A stretch of DNA of 64,000 bases. Source: Datnioides undecimradiatus (lineage: Eukaryota; Chordata; Actinopteri; Lobotiformes; Datnioididae). The translations under genes were made by a program, and so were the position numbers. The number at the start of each line of letters is the position of its first letter. Positions within the stretch are counted from its first letter, which is position 1. The stretch spans positions 62,001 through 126,000 of the forward strand of contig WARS01002740.1 of assembly GCA_008933995.1 (NCBI GenBank), given 5' to 3'. The notes under the pieces were generated by a model. The model made no database searches. It was not told the origin of the DNA and saw nothing but the letters and a program-made list of their open reading frames with translations. Below are positions 14,313-25,546 of the stretch, piece by piece.

Positions 14313-14386
14313 AATTCAATTCAGTTTTATTTGTAAAGCACAGAATCCCAACAAAGGTTACTCCAGGGCACTTTATAAAGAGAGCA
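14313..14386 (-). mobile_element. Short L2-type LINE tail
   Basis: An ATTCAATTCAG start, then TTTTATTTGTAAAGCACA, AACAAAGGTTACTCCAGGGC and ACTTTATAAAGAGAGC. This is a diverged form of the tail block seen at 4866-4935 and 30720-30790, truncated after about 74 bp. Orientation is the same as in the other copies. Confidence 0.7.
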
Positions 14387-17382
14387 AGTGTGTTTTTTTC
14401 CTGAAAAACACAATACAAATTCAATTAATTAAGTTAAATTAGAAAAAAAATTAAAACTGAATTAGTTAATTTAATTCACTGGCTTTTATTTGTGATTTTG
14501 GTGGATGACACATATACACACATATATATAGAAATCCTGAATAAGTCACTCATCTCCTGTCCCACATCTCAAAGCATCTATAATCTGACCTTTTATGTTC
14601 ATCCTCCCAAATGAAAAGAAAAAGAAAAAGAAAAAAAACTCGGGGTGACAAATGTAAATCCGGCCATTCTGTCTTGTACCACTTCATGTAAAGAACATTC
14701 TTACCATGAGTCATTTCTGCAAGTTAATATGTTAGACCATTCAGTCCCGCAAATTGTGTGAAAGAATGTTGAGGTGGGGGACCCTTTAGTGTCTAGTATC
14801 CATCAGCTGAAGAGGGGACATTAGAGCCCAAACCCGCAGGAAGCTTCACCACTAAAAACACTAAAATGCATTTTTCTCTGTTTTTTGGATTCTTCCTCTG
14901 AAGGCTAGAAAGATTTTGTCTGGGAAGATTTTATATCTGTCAGTCTGACTTAAAGAGTGTTTTCATTGATTTACAAGTTAAGTCACTTGCTCCACAGAGT
15001 ATCAACCTAATGTTTTTAGCTAGTTTCTTTTCAACACAACACACCCATTCAAAAATACGCATGCACCATGTCATAGACCAAAACTCTTAAATGGTTTTAC
15101 TCATACGTACAGGACTAACAGAAATCTCAGCTGGAGTTGGAGGTGAATGGTTTTTGTGCATGTGAAAACAAAGCCACAAAACCTTCATCTTTTGTGCGTT
15201 AAGCACAAAACCTTTATTGTTCTTTCTCAGTGTATCAGCGTAACTGAAAATATCATAATAAGGGATTCAATATTTTTATAAAAGTTACTCATAAGTTTTT
15301 AATAGAAAAGGTAAGCCCAGTCTACTCTGTGATTTAAGATTGAGATTATTTTTTTTTAAACAAGCTGTAATTTTAGTTGTTCCATTTTGCTAGAAGAGCA
15401 AAATGCTTTAACAGATGTATCATGTTGGCCTTTTTCTCCCTCCACTCATAGGCACATAATACACACAAATCGGGAACATATAGCCATGGCTTTCCTGGAG
15501 ACCTTTGATATTTATTGTGTGTAGATGAATGTCCATGTCACTAGCTGTGTGTCATTTTCCAGGGTATGACTGGGTGATGGGGGCCATTTTAGGCCAGCTG
15601 TAATCAGGCAGAAAGAGCCAATTGTTGCAGCAGCAGTGATGGATCTCTTTGTTTTGGCCATCCAGGATTTGGAGCTGCCAACGGAAAGGGCATTTTGATT
15701 CATTTGAGGGCCTGCTATCTTCATCACAGCCTGTTATACTACAAGTGTGTGAGAGACACAGTCAGAAAGAGAAACAGAGAGAGAGGAAGTAAGAAAGAGA
15801 GTATATGTGTGAATTTGGGGGTTTGTCGTTCCCTTCAATCTTATTTATTGTAACAGACTCTCAAGACACAAGTATATGAAATATTTACCACAAAGTCACA
15901 CAGATGGTAAATATAATAACATCGTTCTTATTAGTCTGTGCAAGTCTGTGTCTGTGGAATAGCTTTCTTAAGAAAAATGAACACTTTAACACACATCAGT
16001 GTAATAAGAACCTCTGTGAATAACAGAAACCATCTTTGGAGAAGAAAATCTACAACTAACATGTCCTACTACCCAGGTCCCATTATTTAACATTGCTGTG
16101 GCACAGATCATGACCTGTTCTGCAGGGAGCAGTCTGAAGTATGGATGTTGTAGCTTCAAGTCTGGCAAGCCGTCATGTCAGCCATCTTATAATATCTGTA
16201 ATATATATGATTACGTATATCAGAACTGCAAAGTATCTCTTCATTGAAAGAAGAGCAAAGAATAGACATCTATGAGCAGACTTGTCTGGAGCAGAATCTT
16301 TGACCCACGAAACATAAACATTTCCTCTTATCCTAACAGCACACTCCTCAGTTAGCCATTGAGTTTTCCTTCAACTAAACCTACATTTCCATAAAGGTAT
16401 TTGGAAAGTTTTCCCAAATATTTTCACTGCCCATTGTCAGACACAGACCAGAATTATAACTGCAGTAAATACAGCAGTTGATGAGTACACTTGTGACATG
16501 TTGTAAGAATAATGTCCAACATTGTAGATTAGCTCCAGATTTTAATTTTTGAAGTTGAAAATTACAGCAACAAAATACTATAAATAAACTACATTTAGTG
16601 TAATTCTGGGTAATATCAAATTGGTGCTTTTGGGAATATCAGAAGACGTGTCTTCAGGGATGAGACATGACAGGGAAGACAGAAAATAAAATAGTAGATA
16701 AAATTAAAAGATAAAATTTTCATATAAAGCTTAGAAAACACTCAACCACAATTGTTGCTTTTTAAAAGACAGTCCACTATACACACTTCACACTGACAAC
16801 GACTATGTGTAGATTCTCAGGATTTCATTGTGAAGAGCTGATTATAAAAAACAATATCCCCTCTCACCCTGGCTCACATTTCAAAATGCCAATTGATATT
16901 ATTCCTCAGCCCCATTGCAGCTGTAACCAACACTATGACATTTGACCTTCAGCCTTTTGGTGGCATCACATTTTTATGTAAATGTGTAATTGTTAAAGTA
17001 GGTGGCATTACACTACACTTCTGATGTTACCAGTTCTCAGTTTGTATCAACTGTAGCACACCCTTTTATCTTCCTCCGCCCTTATTCACCTACTGAGTTT
17101 TCATGAATCATAATGATAAACAATGGATGAATCAAGGATTGTTGAAATAGTAGTGTCTGGTTTATGTCCCATAAACTAAAACCTTTAGTATGCTCTAATT
17201 CTCCAAATTTACACTGTATAATTAACTTATCGGTGCCAATTAAGCAGTTAAATAATTTATTGGATTTATTGTACTTGTACTGAAGGCACATTGCTAATGA
17301 CCCTCCTGCAGTTGTGTAAAGAGTTCAGAAACTCAGAAACAAAAATAACTAAATAATAAATAAACATTTTGGTGATATATAT
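14387..17382. other. No recognisable gene; presumed upstream FHIT intron
   Basis: AT-rich unique-looking sequence with a small AAAAAG repeat near 14611-14635. I see nothing that can be supported as coding, RNA or mobile. Confidence 0.5.
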
Positions 17383-17426
17383 CTGTCTCTTATACACATC
17401 TTAGGAAGACAAGCACTGACGACATG

Positions 17427-17428
<2 letters not shown>
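17383..17428. other. Probable sequencing-adapter sequence (Tn5 mosaic end plus stLFR-like linker)
   Basis: CTGTCTCTTATACACATCT at 17383-17401 is exactly the 19-bp Tn5 transposase mosaic end used in tagmentation libraries. It continues TAGGAAGACAAGCACTG and then ACGACATGAT up to 17428, which agrees with my memory of the MGI stLFR adapter. After that the sequence turns into (TA)16. I interpret this as adapter sequence retained in the assembly, probably at a badly resolved microsatellite, and not as fish DNA. Confidence 0.85.
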
Positions 17429-17472
<44 letters not shown>

Positions 17473-17488
17473 ATAATAATAATAATAA
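17429..17488. repeat. Compound microsatellite (TA)n(CA)n(AAT)n
   Basis: (TA)16 at 17429-17460, then (CA)6 at 17461-17472, then about five AAT units to 17488. It lies directly after the adapter-like sequence, so its length and left flank should be treated with caution. Confidence 0.9.
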
Positions 17489-20400
17489 CACTTACACTTG
17501 CAGGGTATAATACATACAAAGATCAATAACTTTTTTTCATTATTAAACATTTACATATATTTAATTTCATTTAACAGCATCTTTGGTGGGTATTAATACA
17601 ATTCAGATGTTAGGTTTGCACCACTAGCAAAATGCGAGCCAATTATTGCACATATCATAATACCAATGCTGATCATACACCTACATATCATATTGAGTTT
17701 CACAATCTAGCTGTTATGTATACATGCAAAGTAATTATTACATTACAGCCATTTTACAAGATTAGCATTAAGATACTTGAACATTATATTCTGACCTGGA
17801 ACAGGATTTTATCCTGCATGTGGCCATTAGAATGACTGTTTCATTTGGTTTTCCACTGGGAACAGCCTACAGAATCAAACTATATTAGAATTAGTATGTA
17901 ACGTGAAATTAGTGTGATACAGATGGGACAGAGAGGTGTACAAAGGTCACTAAGAGGGTTGAATACAAATGACAATGTGGAATTGGGAATCAGGATGGGA
18001 ATGGGTTGAGGTGTGTGGGTGTAAGGGTTACAGGGACAGATGTTTTCCCTCAAAGAAATGATTGCATTTGCAATGTAAAACCAATCTGCAACGCCTTGTT
18101 CTTATTACATGCACCACGACCCCGGGAGTGAATCAGACGAAAGCAGTCAAATAACTGTTGTGACAGATAATAATGGGATATGAGCAGATGGTTTTCTCAC
18201 TATATGGAAATGCTTGGGCTCTTCAATCTCATCCCTCAAACCCCATGACTGGAGCAGCCGGCCGGAGACAGAGGGGACAGGCTGTTCAGAGCTGAAGATG
18301 AGATTGGCCCAGGCAGAGACATATGGAAAGCTCTCCAGTCTCTCACCCACACGATAGTTGTGCGGCTGGAATCATCCTCCCCTGATACGCTAAAGACCCA
18401 TAACATTTGGGATCCTATGAAAAAAAGGATGTGCTGTGTGTATTGGCATACAGCAAAGGAACTAAGGGATTGGCACCTTGTAAAAAGTTTCTGTGTTTGT
18501 TGGGTTGGGGTGATGAATAGAATGTCAGACTTGTATATAGCCTGCTTTCCTGATTGGGTTTGGAGCTGCAGCCTGAGATGGCGAAAGCTTTACTGAGGCT
18601 CTATGGTCAGTGTCATCTAAATTTCTGTCATATTAAATAATTCTGCAGTAGCAATTTGTATTCAGTGCCATTGTTCTATGACAACACAGGCAGTGATGCT
18701 CATATAAGCTAAGTATAAAGTAATAGTTTCAAGTGCACAATGCTAGAGGGGCAACAAGATTTCATAATTGAACTATAACCTAGTGTATTTGTCATTGTCC
18801 TTCAAATGAACTATATGACTCGTGATTCATATGAGCATTCATTCATTCCTCACATTTGATGTTAGTTTGCTGAATTGCTGTCTATTTGCAAGTTTACACA
18901 CCAAGGTCCATCTCTTTGTCTATCTAGAGAAATTAGCCTCACTACCTACATATGCAAGACAGAAACAAAAGAAAGCTCGCCAGAGAGAGAGTGGTTAAGC
19001 ATAAAAGATGAAACTAAGCACAAACTAAAACTTTAAGGGGAACAACACCACAGTCTCGTTGTCAATAATTCCATCGTTACAACACTGCCATACTCACTCC
19101 TTTTGAAAGAGTACTGTTTAGTTAAACTGCTTAGTTTATTTTTTAACTGCTGCCAAACTACTGTCATTTAAACTCAACTCTTCCTGCAAATATCTTGAAT
19201 TATAAACCCCTACAAGATTTGGGAGGGATTACAGCCTTAAGGCTGCAAGAAGGCTTATGACATATCTGTGCAAAAGGTGATACTGGTATCTTAACAATTC
19301 CTTTTGACTGTGCTGTTTCTATTTACATGCTTTAATATTTTGGTAAGGGCAACCTATACTCTCTGTGCACAGATCACACAGGCCAAAAAGTAGTGGATTA
19401 CTTTATGAGGTTACTGCATTTGTTGAGAAACATTATTCATCCAGCAACAAAAAGTAAACAAGCTGTCTCTGTTCTCTCCAGCCTCAGCCTGCATCATCTT
19501 TCATGTGGGCAAGCTCCATCACCATGGAAGCACAGAGGAAAGAAAGATATCAGCTCTTGTGACATCTGATTTCATTCCAGTGCAGTTTACACACACAAAC
19601 ACACAGACACACAGAAAAAAAAGCAAACTGATCATTTGTGCCCCTGTTTGTGGCTCTTGAGATGAATGGCTCCCAGACGAGGCCACTGTGGCATGAAATG
19701 CTAAGATGTAATCATCTTCTCACAACAGGATGCTGCTTCACGAGAGAGGAATGAACTCCAATGTCTTTTTCAGTTTTTGTATCGTTCACTGCCTTGATAT
19801 TTTCTCTTCACTAAGCCAACATTTTTTTTACTATCTCTGATGTCTTTGATTTGTGAAAGACATCTCAGTATTTTAATTTTTTATTGTTCCAGAGGTTTTC
19901 TTGGATTGAAATTTTCCAACTTTAAAAATATAGTTTTCTAGTTTTCAAAGCGATAGTCCAACAGATTACACCACACTCTGGGCTAGTACTCAATTGCTTG
20001 TTTCACACATCAGTGTTGGTACAGATTAAACAATGTAATTAGGCTTTAGCAGTGGTAGTAGGTAGATTTTACTAGATTTGGACAGTGCCAGATTTGCAAT
20101 TTCCCTCTGTTTCCATTCTGATGCTAAGCTAAGTTTACCATCTTCCGGCTTAACCATATGTTTAACAATCAGACATGAGATTTGTATCAATATTTTTATG
20201 TAAATAACAAAAAACTAAAAAATGTTTTTGTACGATTTACTGGGAATAAAGGTGTTTTTTGCGTAGTACTTAAATTGTCAACATAACTTTTACACTTACA
20301 CACAAATGTTACTCACTGAAGCTCATAATCACTTGAGTATACGGAGATTTTGGAGTGTGTAGATGTATGTGGCAATACTTAACATATTATCCAACGATTT

Positions 20401-21287
20401 CTTGAATTTATAAGGACTTAAAGCATTGCATTTTCTTGTTTTTCAAAAGTAATTGAGAGTCTATGGGCCAGTGCTGCTCTTATGTTTGTATATCACTGTT
20501 ATTTTTTTTGTTTTGTTTCTTCCCAGTGAACTCCTTTCCAGTTTGCTCCCTTAAACCACTGCTATTGATCAAATGACCCAAGATAGAATGGAACATGTTC
20601 TTGAAGCCTTTTGGATATTTGTCCTTTGCTGCAGTTGCCATACCACTCAGCAAACTGTATCTTACTTCTGTCACTGAGCTTGATTACTTTTCTGTGTGCA
20701 ATCTCTCTGACGTGGGATAAGAGCTTCCTTGTAATATGTTCCATGACCCTTTTGACTTAAATGAAATCGATCATTTTTCTTCAAGTGTCACACTTTAAGT
20801 GTGAGCCAAAATAGAGACACAGTTTTTCACATTTATAAACAACGACACACACACACACACACACGTAGGTGTGTGTGTTCATCTCTGTCTCAACATCAGA
20901 GTAAACACCAAGGTAAATGTGAAGGGATTAAATACCAGTTGTGATCCCTGCCAAGCATCATATCCATATATTTTCCAGGAATAGGAGAGACTGAAAAATG
21001 CATCATGAAAGGGAGAATCCAGTTGTTAAAAGAGAGTACTGTTTTGTTATGGTACCTTCAAACTGGCTGGTGTTTATTGTATTCAGAAAAAGAATCTTTG
21101 TGATTTGGCCAATGCTGTGCCTGAACAAAAACTTCAGTCTTAGAGTTGACTACAGCCTGTGACCACAACCTGAAGGACAATATCACCTATAGATGTCCTC
21201 TATCATATGGGGCTTAGACCACATGATTGCAACTATACTTTCTGAGTCCAACAGTAGCAAAAACAGTGCATTACACATAGAATGGGT
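17489..21287. other. No recognisable gene; presumed upstream FHIT intron
   Basis: Mostly AT-rich. Two stretches, 18100-18350 and 19480-19760, are richer in G/C and mixed in composition without being open frames. They are the best places in this part to look for conserved non-coding elements, but the sequence alone does not show that they are conserved. An AC repeat lies at 20845-20864. Confidence 0.45.
20845..20878. repeat. (AC)n ... (GT)n inverted microsatellite
   Basis: (AC)10 at 20845-20864 is followed after GTAG by (GT)5, so the two runs are reverse complements and could form a hairpin. Confidence 0.85.
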
Positions 21288-21515
21288 CATCCACCAATGA
21301 GAAGACTGGCAGTTTGGTCCCTGCATGCCAAAGTGCCCATGGGCAAGGCACTGAACCCCAAATTGGTCCAGATTGCTCTTTCATAAGTCTATGAATGAGT
21401 GTGAACAGTCGGTTTCCTTTCTGATAAACACCTGCTCATCAGTGTAATGGGTGAATGGCTCACAGACCTGTTGGGTGAAGCACTTTGAGTGGTCAGAAGA
21501 CTAGAGAGGCTATAT
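21288..21515 (+). repeat. Teleost dispersed repeat with tRNA-like head, copy 2
   Basis: This contains the family core CATGCCAAAGTGCCCATGGG, CAAGGCACTGAACCCCAAAT and the distal block CACTTTGAGTGGTCAGAAG, ending in TATATATATG. The tRNA-like head is poorly preserved here. Confidence 0.7.
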
Positions 21516-22284
21516 ATATGTATATATTTATATGTTGTTGTAGTTGATAGGAATGTTTTTTTGAGTCACTACGTTTTCGTCACTCACTCTGCTGCTACAG
21601 TTTTCATCTATGTTAGTTTGCAGCTATATTTAACTAGCCAAAGTTAGACATGATAAACTTAAAATGATACAGCAACTACCAGCAAACCAATCTTAAGATT
21701 GTTCTTGTTTGTAAAAAAAACAAAAACAAAACAAAACAAATTTGTATTCATTGGTTTGTATTTCAACACGCACAGAGAGACTCAATGAGGTAATAGGATT
21801 TATTTTTTCAAAGCAAAGCATCCTTAAAGTTAAACCACAATGGGCAAGGTTTTGGAGGTCAGCATAGCCAGGAAACCTTGATAGTTAGTGCTCATGTTGG
21901 TTTGCATTGTCATTTACTGTTTCTTGCTCCGCCACTTGATTTTAAATATCTCACTGTTTCTGTTACCTGGCAACAGTTTTCTCTATTGTGAATGAGTTGC
22001 ATGACAAGCTTATAAGCTCATGATGTTGCATTATTTTAGTATTACTCAAGTGTTGTTTATAACATATATACTATACCATAACATGACCATCTGGAAAGTG
22101 TGAAGGTTTACATCATTTTGAATGGTGAATAAGAGAGAGATAAGCACAAGGCACTAAGTCCCTAAAATGTATAATAAGTTTAAGGTCATTCATAAGAGAT
22201 GCGTAAACTCTGACTTTTCAATTTCAGGGTTAAAAATACTTCAAAGTGCCCTCAGCACAGAATTCCTTAACATAAACTGTTCAG
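21516..22284. other. Intron sequence just upstream of the first FHIT exon in the window
   Basis: AT-rich sequence with an AAAAC-type simple repeat near 21713-21740. It ends in the acceptor TGTTCAG, preceded by only a weak pyrimidine tract. Confidence 0.6.
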
Positions 22285-22430
22285 ATGTATTGGTGTGCCC
22301 TCTGCGACAAGTGGAGCGTTTTCGGGATCTTCGGCCAGATGAGGTTGCAGATTTATTCAGCACCACACAGAGAGTTGCCAACCTGGTGGAGAAGCACTTC
22401 AATGCTACGTCGCTCACCATTGCTATCCAG
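22285..22430 (+). CDS. FHIT: FHIT coding exon (human residues 35-83), HIT-domain core
   Basis: FHIT is a dinucleoside 5',5'-triphosphate (Ap3A) hydrolase of the histidine triad superfamily and acts as a homodimer in the cytosol. The exon begins after TTCAG and starts in phase 1: its first two bases AT complete a His codon (human H35). It then encodes 48 residues that read [17 protein letters not shown] at the start and end in TSLTIAIQ, before the donor CAG|GTAAAA. From memory this matches human FHIT residues 36-83 almost throughout; visible differences include Q for P at position 43 and IAIQ for FSMQ at the end. The final Gln corresponds to human Q83, which lines the substrate site. There are no stops or indels, so the exon looks functional. 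The next coding exon follows 3086 bp downstream in phase 0. Confidence 0.96.
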
Positions 22431-23850
22431 GTAAAACAAACCAAAACAAGGATTAGGTGACGCATACAGTTGCCTGAACTTCAGTTTGTAGTGAAGAGTT
22501 GAACACACATTCATTGGTGAGAGCTTATCTCAGAAATGTCATAATGTTGCAAATTATTGCTGTGCTTTTTAAGTTTGGATCAATCCTAAAACTCAATCCT
22601 AAATCACAATAGTATTTATTGGGCAATTATGTGAACAAGGAGAAGGAACCTGAATCCTGCTCTGGGCACATTTTATAAAGTGTTTGATTTATACTGGACA
22701 TTGACAGAGTATGATAAACTGAACGTGGTGAAACTGGACATTTTAAAAAGTAAAAATAAAAACTTTGATATTTTGATAAACATATGATTAACTATCAGTC
22801 AGAGTGATGCCTTAGATATTTGTTCTGTGTCTGGTTGTTGTGTACAGTGTTCTGTAGCACCTAACAGAGAGGTTTGTTACCATGTGTGAGATGAGTCTGC
22901 AGTGATATTTGCTGCTTTTACATGTACATAGACACTTTACATGTAGAAATTCCTAACTCTGCTGCCCTATTTTTCTCATTTATCCCAAGGTTGTCTGAGC
23001 TGAAGAAATTTCATAAAATGCTGCAGAAGAAACACAATTTTAATTTAATCAAATATGACAGACACAGAAAAAAAGTGTTTCATTGTAAATATTATTTAAA
23101 TAAAAAGGTTGGACAAGAAATTTTAAAGCATAATATGATTTTATGGTATTAAAACAGAATAAGACCTACTTACTCAAATCAAGAAACTAAAGTTACACAT
23201 AAAATGTGTTTAAATACTCTTATTGTATTGGTACATTTCTCACATTTTCAAGAAAGTACTGTTTTTATACTCAATAAAATGAAATAACTTGAAAATATAG
23301 AAACTCTCCTCAGCAGCAGACCAGAATGAGACCTGATGGTGTTTTCAAAATGGATCAGCTCTGCTGTCTTATGATTGAAGCTAAATACAGAGCTGACTGT
23401 GACACCCAGACAGGCTCTCGTCTCAGACTGAATGGCCTATTCTGCATAACTGGTGATATATATGCTAATATCAAAATAGCACCTAGCTTGCTCTGCTGCC
23501 CTGTCTGAGAAAATTGTTTCACAGGTTACAAGAGAAGAGAAGGAAAAAAAAAAAAGCAGAGCAGCAAAGAGTAATCTTTACCCGGATATCATTTTCTTTG
23601 ACTGGGGAGGTGAGGTGATGTGATGAGATGATAGGAGATTAGCTATGACAGCTCCAGGGTTACAGCCAACACATTAGAGGAGAACTCTGCCAGAGGGGGC
23701 AACTGCCATTTCTGTGAACACTAGCTTCTGTGACTTTTTTTTTTTTTTTTTTGATGATTTTTTGGGGACAGTTATGGTTTTGTTTACATACGTAATACAT
23801 ACATCTGGTAGCAATTAATGTTCTTTAATGTTCTTAACTCTATAAAATGT

Positions 23851-23985
23851 ACAAGGTGGGATCAAAATATTCTATGACTGCTTCTATAACAAGCAAAAAT
23901 CATATCTCATTTAAATTGACAGCTAACCCTTCAAAGTTTTCCCCTTGTGCAGCAATACACAGTTCCCAGTGCTCCAGCCCCATTT
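23851..23985 (-). mobile_element. Mariner-type 3' end (minus orientation)
   Basis: On the minus strand a frame reads WELCIAAQGENFEG, resembling the C-terminus of mariner transposases (CIxxxGEYFEG). It is followed by an AT-rich 3' UTR and an end reading CATAGAATATTTTGATCCCACC, where TTTTGATCCCACC resembles a mariner terminal repeat. It is a relic and no full transposase frame remains. Confidence 0.6.
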
Positions 23986-24288
23986 AGCTCGCTCCCTTTA
24001 TGTAACTTTGTAAAGCAAAATCTGCAGAGGGGACTGAAGACTCCCTCTTTGTTTGCTTCCACATATAGCTCAGTGTAAACTGTAGAAACTGTAGAGTTCT
24101 TGTTAACTGACGTGATTTCATTGAAGTGCTCTTACTTATATTCTTGTATTCATTTGATCCTGTGTTGTTATGATAAAACACATCTTTGCACGTGTTTTTA
24201 GTTTCCCTGAACAATTGTTTAAATCTTCTTTAGTTACCAGGAAGAAATGCATATGTGAACACCCAAGCTTCATGTAGAGTATCATTGC

Positions 24289-24530
24289 CAGGTATGACCC
24301 ACAGACCAAACAGCAACTGTGGCAGTGGAAAATCTCACAGTGTCAAAGAGAGAAGTCGGTGCGTCAAGTAAGAAGGGGATGCCAGTTGTTTTCTCCGGTA
24401 TTCACAGAAATTGCTTCTCCTCTGATTTGGCTCCCTGTGACTTTATCCTCTTCCCCAAAAATTAAATTCAAGCTGTAGAGTTGAAGTTTTGACACAGTAG
24501 AAGACATCATTGTGTGGTGACCAGGTACCA
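24289..24530 (+). pseudogene. Mariner transposase fragment
   Basis: On the + strand, 24290-24330 reads RYDPQTKQQLWQWK, a recognisable segment just before the central catalytic region of mariner transposases. After a deletion, 24421-24459 reads SDLAPCDFILFPK, matching the family's DLAPCDFFLFPKL signature, and further on FDTVEDI appears in a shifted frame. The region between the two segments, which would hold the middle catalytic Asp, is missing. The copy is therefore dead. Confidence 0.75.
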
Positions 24531-24550
24531 GCAGAGATGTAGAAACTATG

Positions 24551-24640
24551 AATCAGAATCAGAATTGTGTTTATTGCCATGTAACTGAAGAGGTTTCACA
24601 TTACTAGGAATTTGCCTTAGTGATTTGGTACATACCTAAA
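24551..24640 (+). repeat. Teleost AATCAGAATCAGAATTGTG-type dispersed repeat
   Basis: AATCAGAATCAGAATTGTGT, then TTATTGCCATGTAACTG and AGGAATTTGCC. This is a diverged copy of a sequence (AATCAGAATCAGCTTTATTGGCC, GGAATTTG) that I recognise as very common in fish genomes. The right boundary is uncertain. Confidence 0.55.
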
Positions 24641-25516
24641 ACATAAAATAAGTAACATATAATAAGAAGCATGCATGGGGTAAAATAAAATAAAATTAGA
24701 TAACTAAGATAAAATGAAGCAAAGAATGTAATCTAAACTAGAATAAGGCTATAAATTGACTATGAATTTACAAGATGAACAAATAAACAAATGAGACTGT
24801 ATAATCTATGGTAAGAGACTGTATAACCTTTTCAGTAGGAAGACTTATCTAATGCCACAGGCACTTCTACAGTCTTTGCAGTAGCCAACCACGCTTTCAC
24901 AACACATTCATTTGAACACATGTCCCAGAGCATCAGCACTCCTTCACTGTGGCATTCTACTTCAGTATGAAGTAGCCAGCGGGAAGGCTGTATGAATACG
25001 GTTTCTATGTATTTTTTGTAATACAACATTAGTTTTTGTAAAATTGGAGAGGTCCTATTACCCTCTGAAAAAGCAGGATGGGGCAAACAGAGCTCTAATC
25101 AAAAAGACACTTAAACTTATCACTAATTTTAAGACACATTTGTAATGAGTGTTGATATCGTGTATTAGAAAGCATTGTGTGTGTTTATAAGTGGAGTCAT
25201 GAGGCATTGCTCTGTAGTACACTATGAATACCCCCATGTTACACAGTAGCAATGTGGTTTCATATAAAATGTTACCAAAATATAACGCATATTGTCACAC
25301 TACTTGAAAAAAAGGGAAATAAATACTACTCATAAAGAAATAAATATCAGGACATAGTAGGCATTGAGACAAATCAGGGGGAAATCTTTTTTTTATTGGT
25401 GAAGCAAAGAAGTGAGGTACTTCAGCTCATTTGAAATTAAAATCTCTCTTTGAATTATTAATGTAAATATTTCTGAATTCTCATCTTTTCTAATTACCTC
25501 TTTCTGTTTTGACCAG

Positions 25517-25546
25517 GATGGCCCTGAAGCTGGACAAACCGTGAAG
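25517..25546 (+). CDS. FHIT: FHIT 30-nt microexon (human residues 84-93)
   Basis: This microexon encodes exactly ten residues, DGPEAGQTVK, which from memory are identical to human FHIT 84-93. The acceptor is a pyrimidine-rich stretch ending TTTTGACCAG and the donor is AAG|GTGAGA. Both boundaries are phase 0, so skipping the exon would keep the frame but remove the loop directly before the histidine triad. It sits between the 146-nt exon and the HIT-motif exon. It is too short for a standard ORF search and is recognised only by family knowledge and its splice sites. Confidence 0.95.

Larger units (their letters stand above)
22431..25516 (+). other. FHIT intron between the 146-nt exon and the microexon
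   Basis: This 3086-bp intron has a GTAAAA donor and an ACCAG acceptor. It contains two mariner relics in opposite orientations (23851-23985 and 24289-24530), a short dispersed repeat (24551-24640) and a poly-T tract near 23737. I see no other coding or RNA feature in it. Confidence 0.85.
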
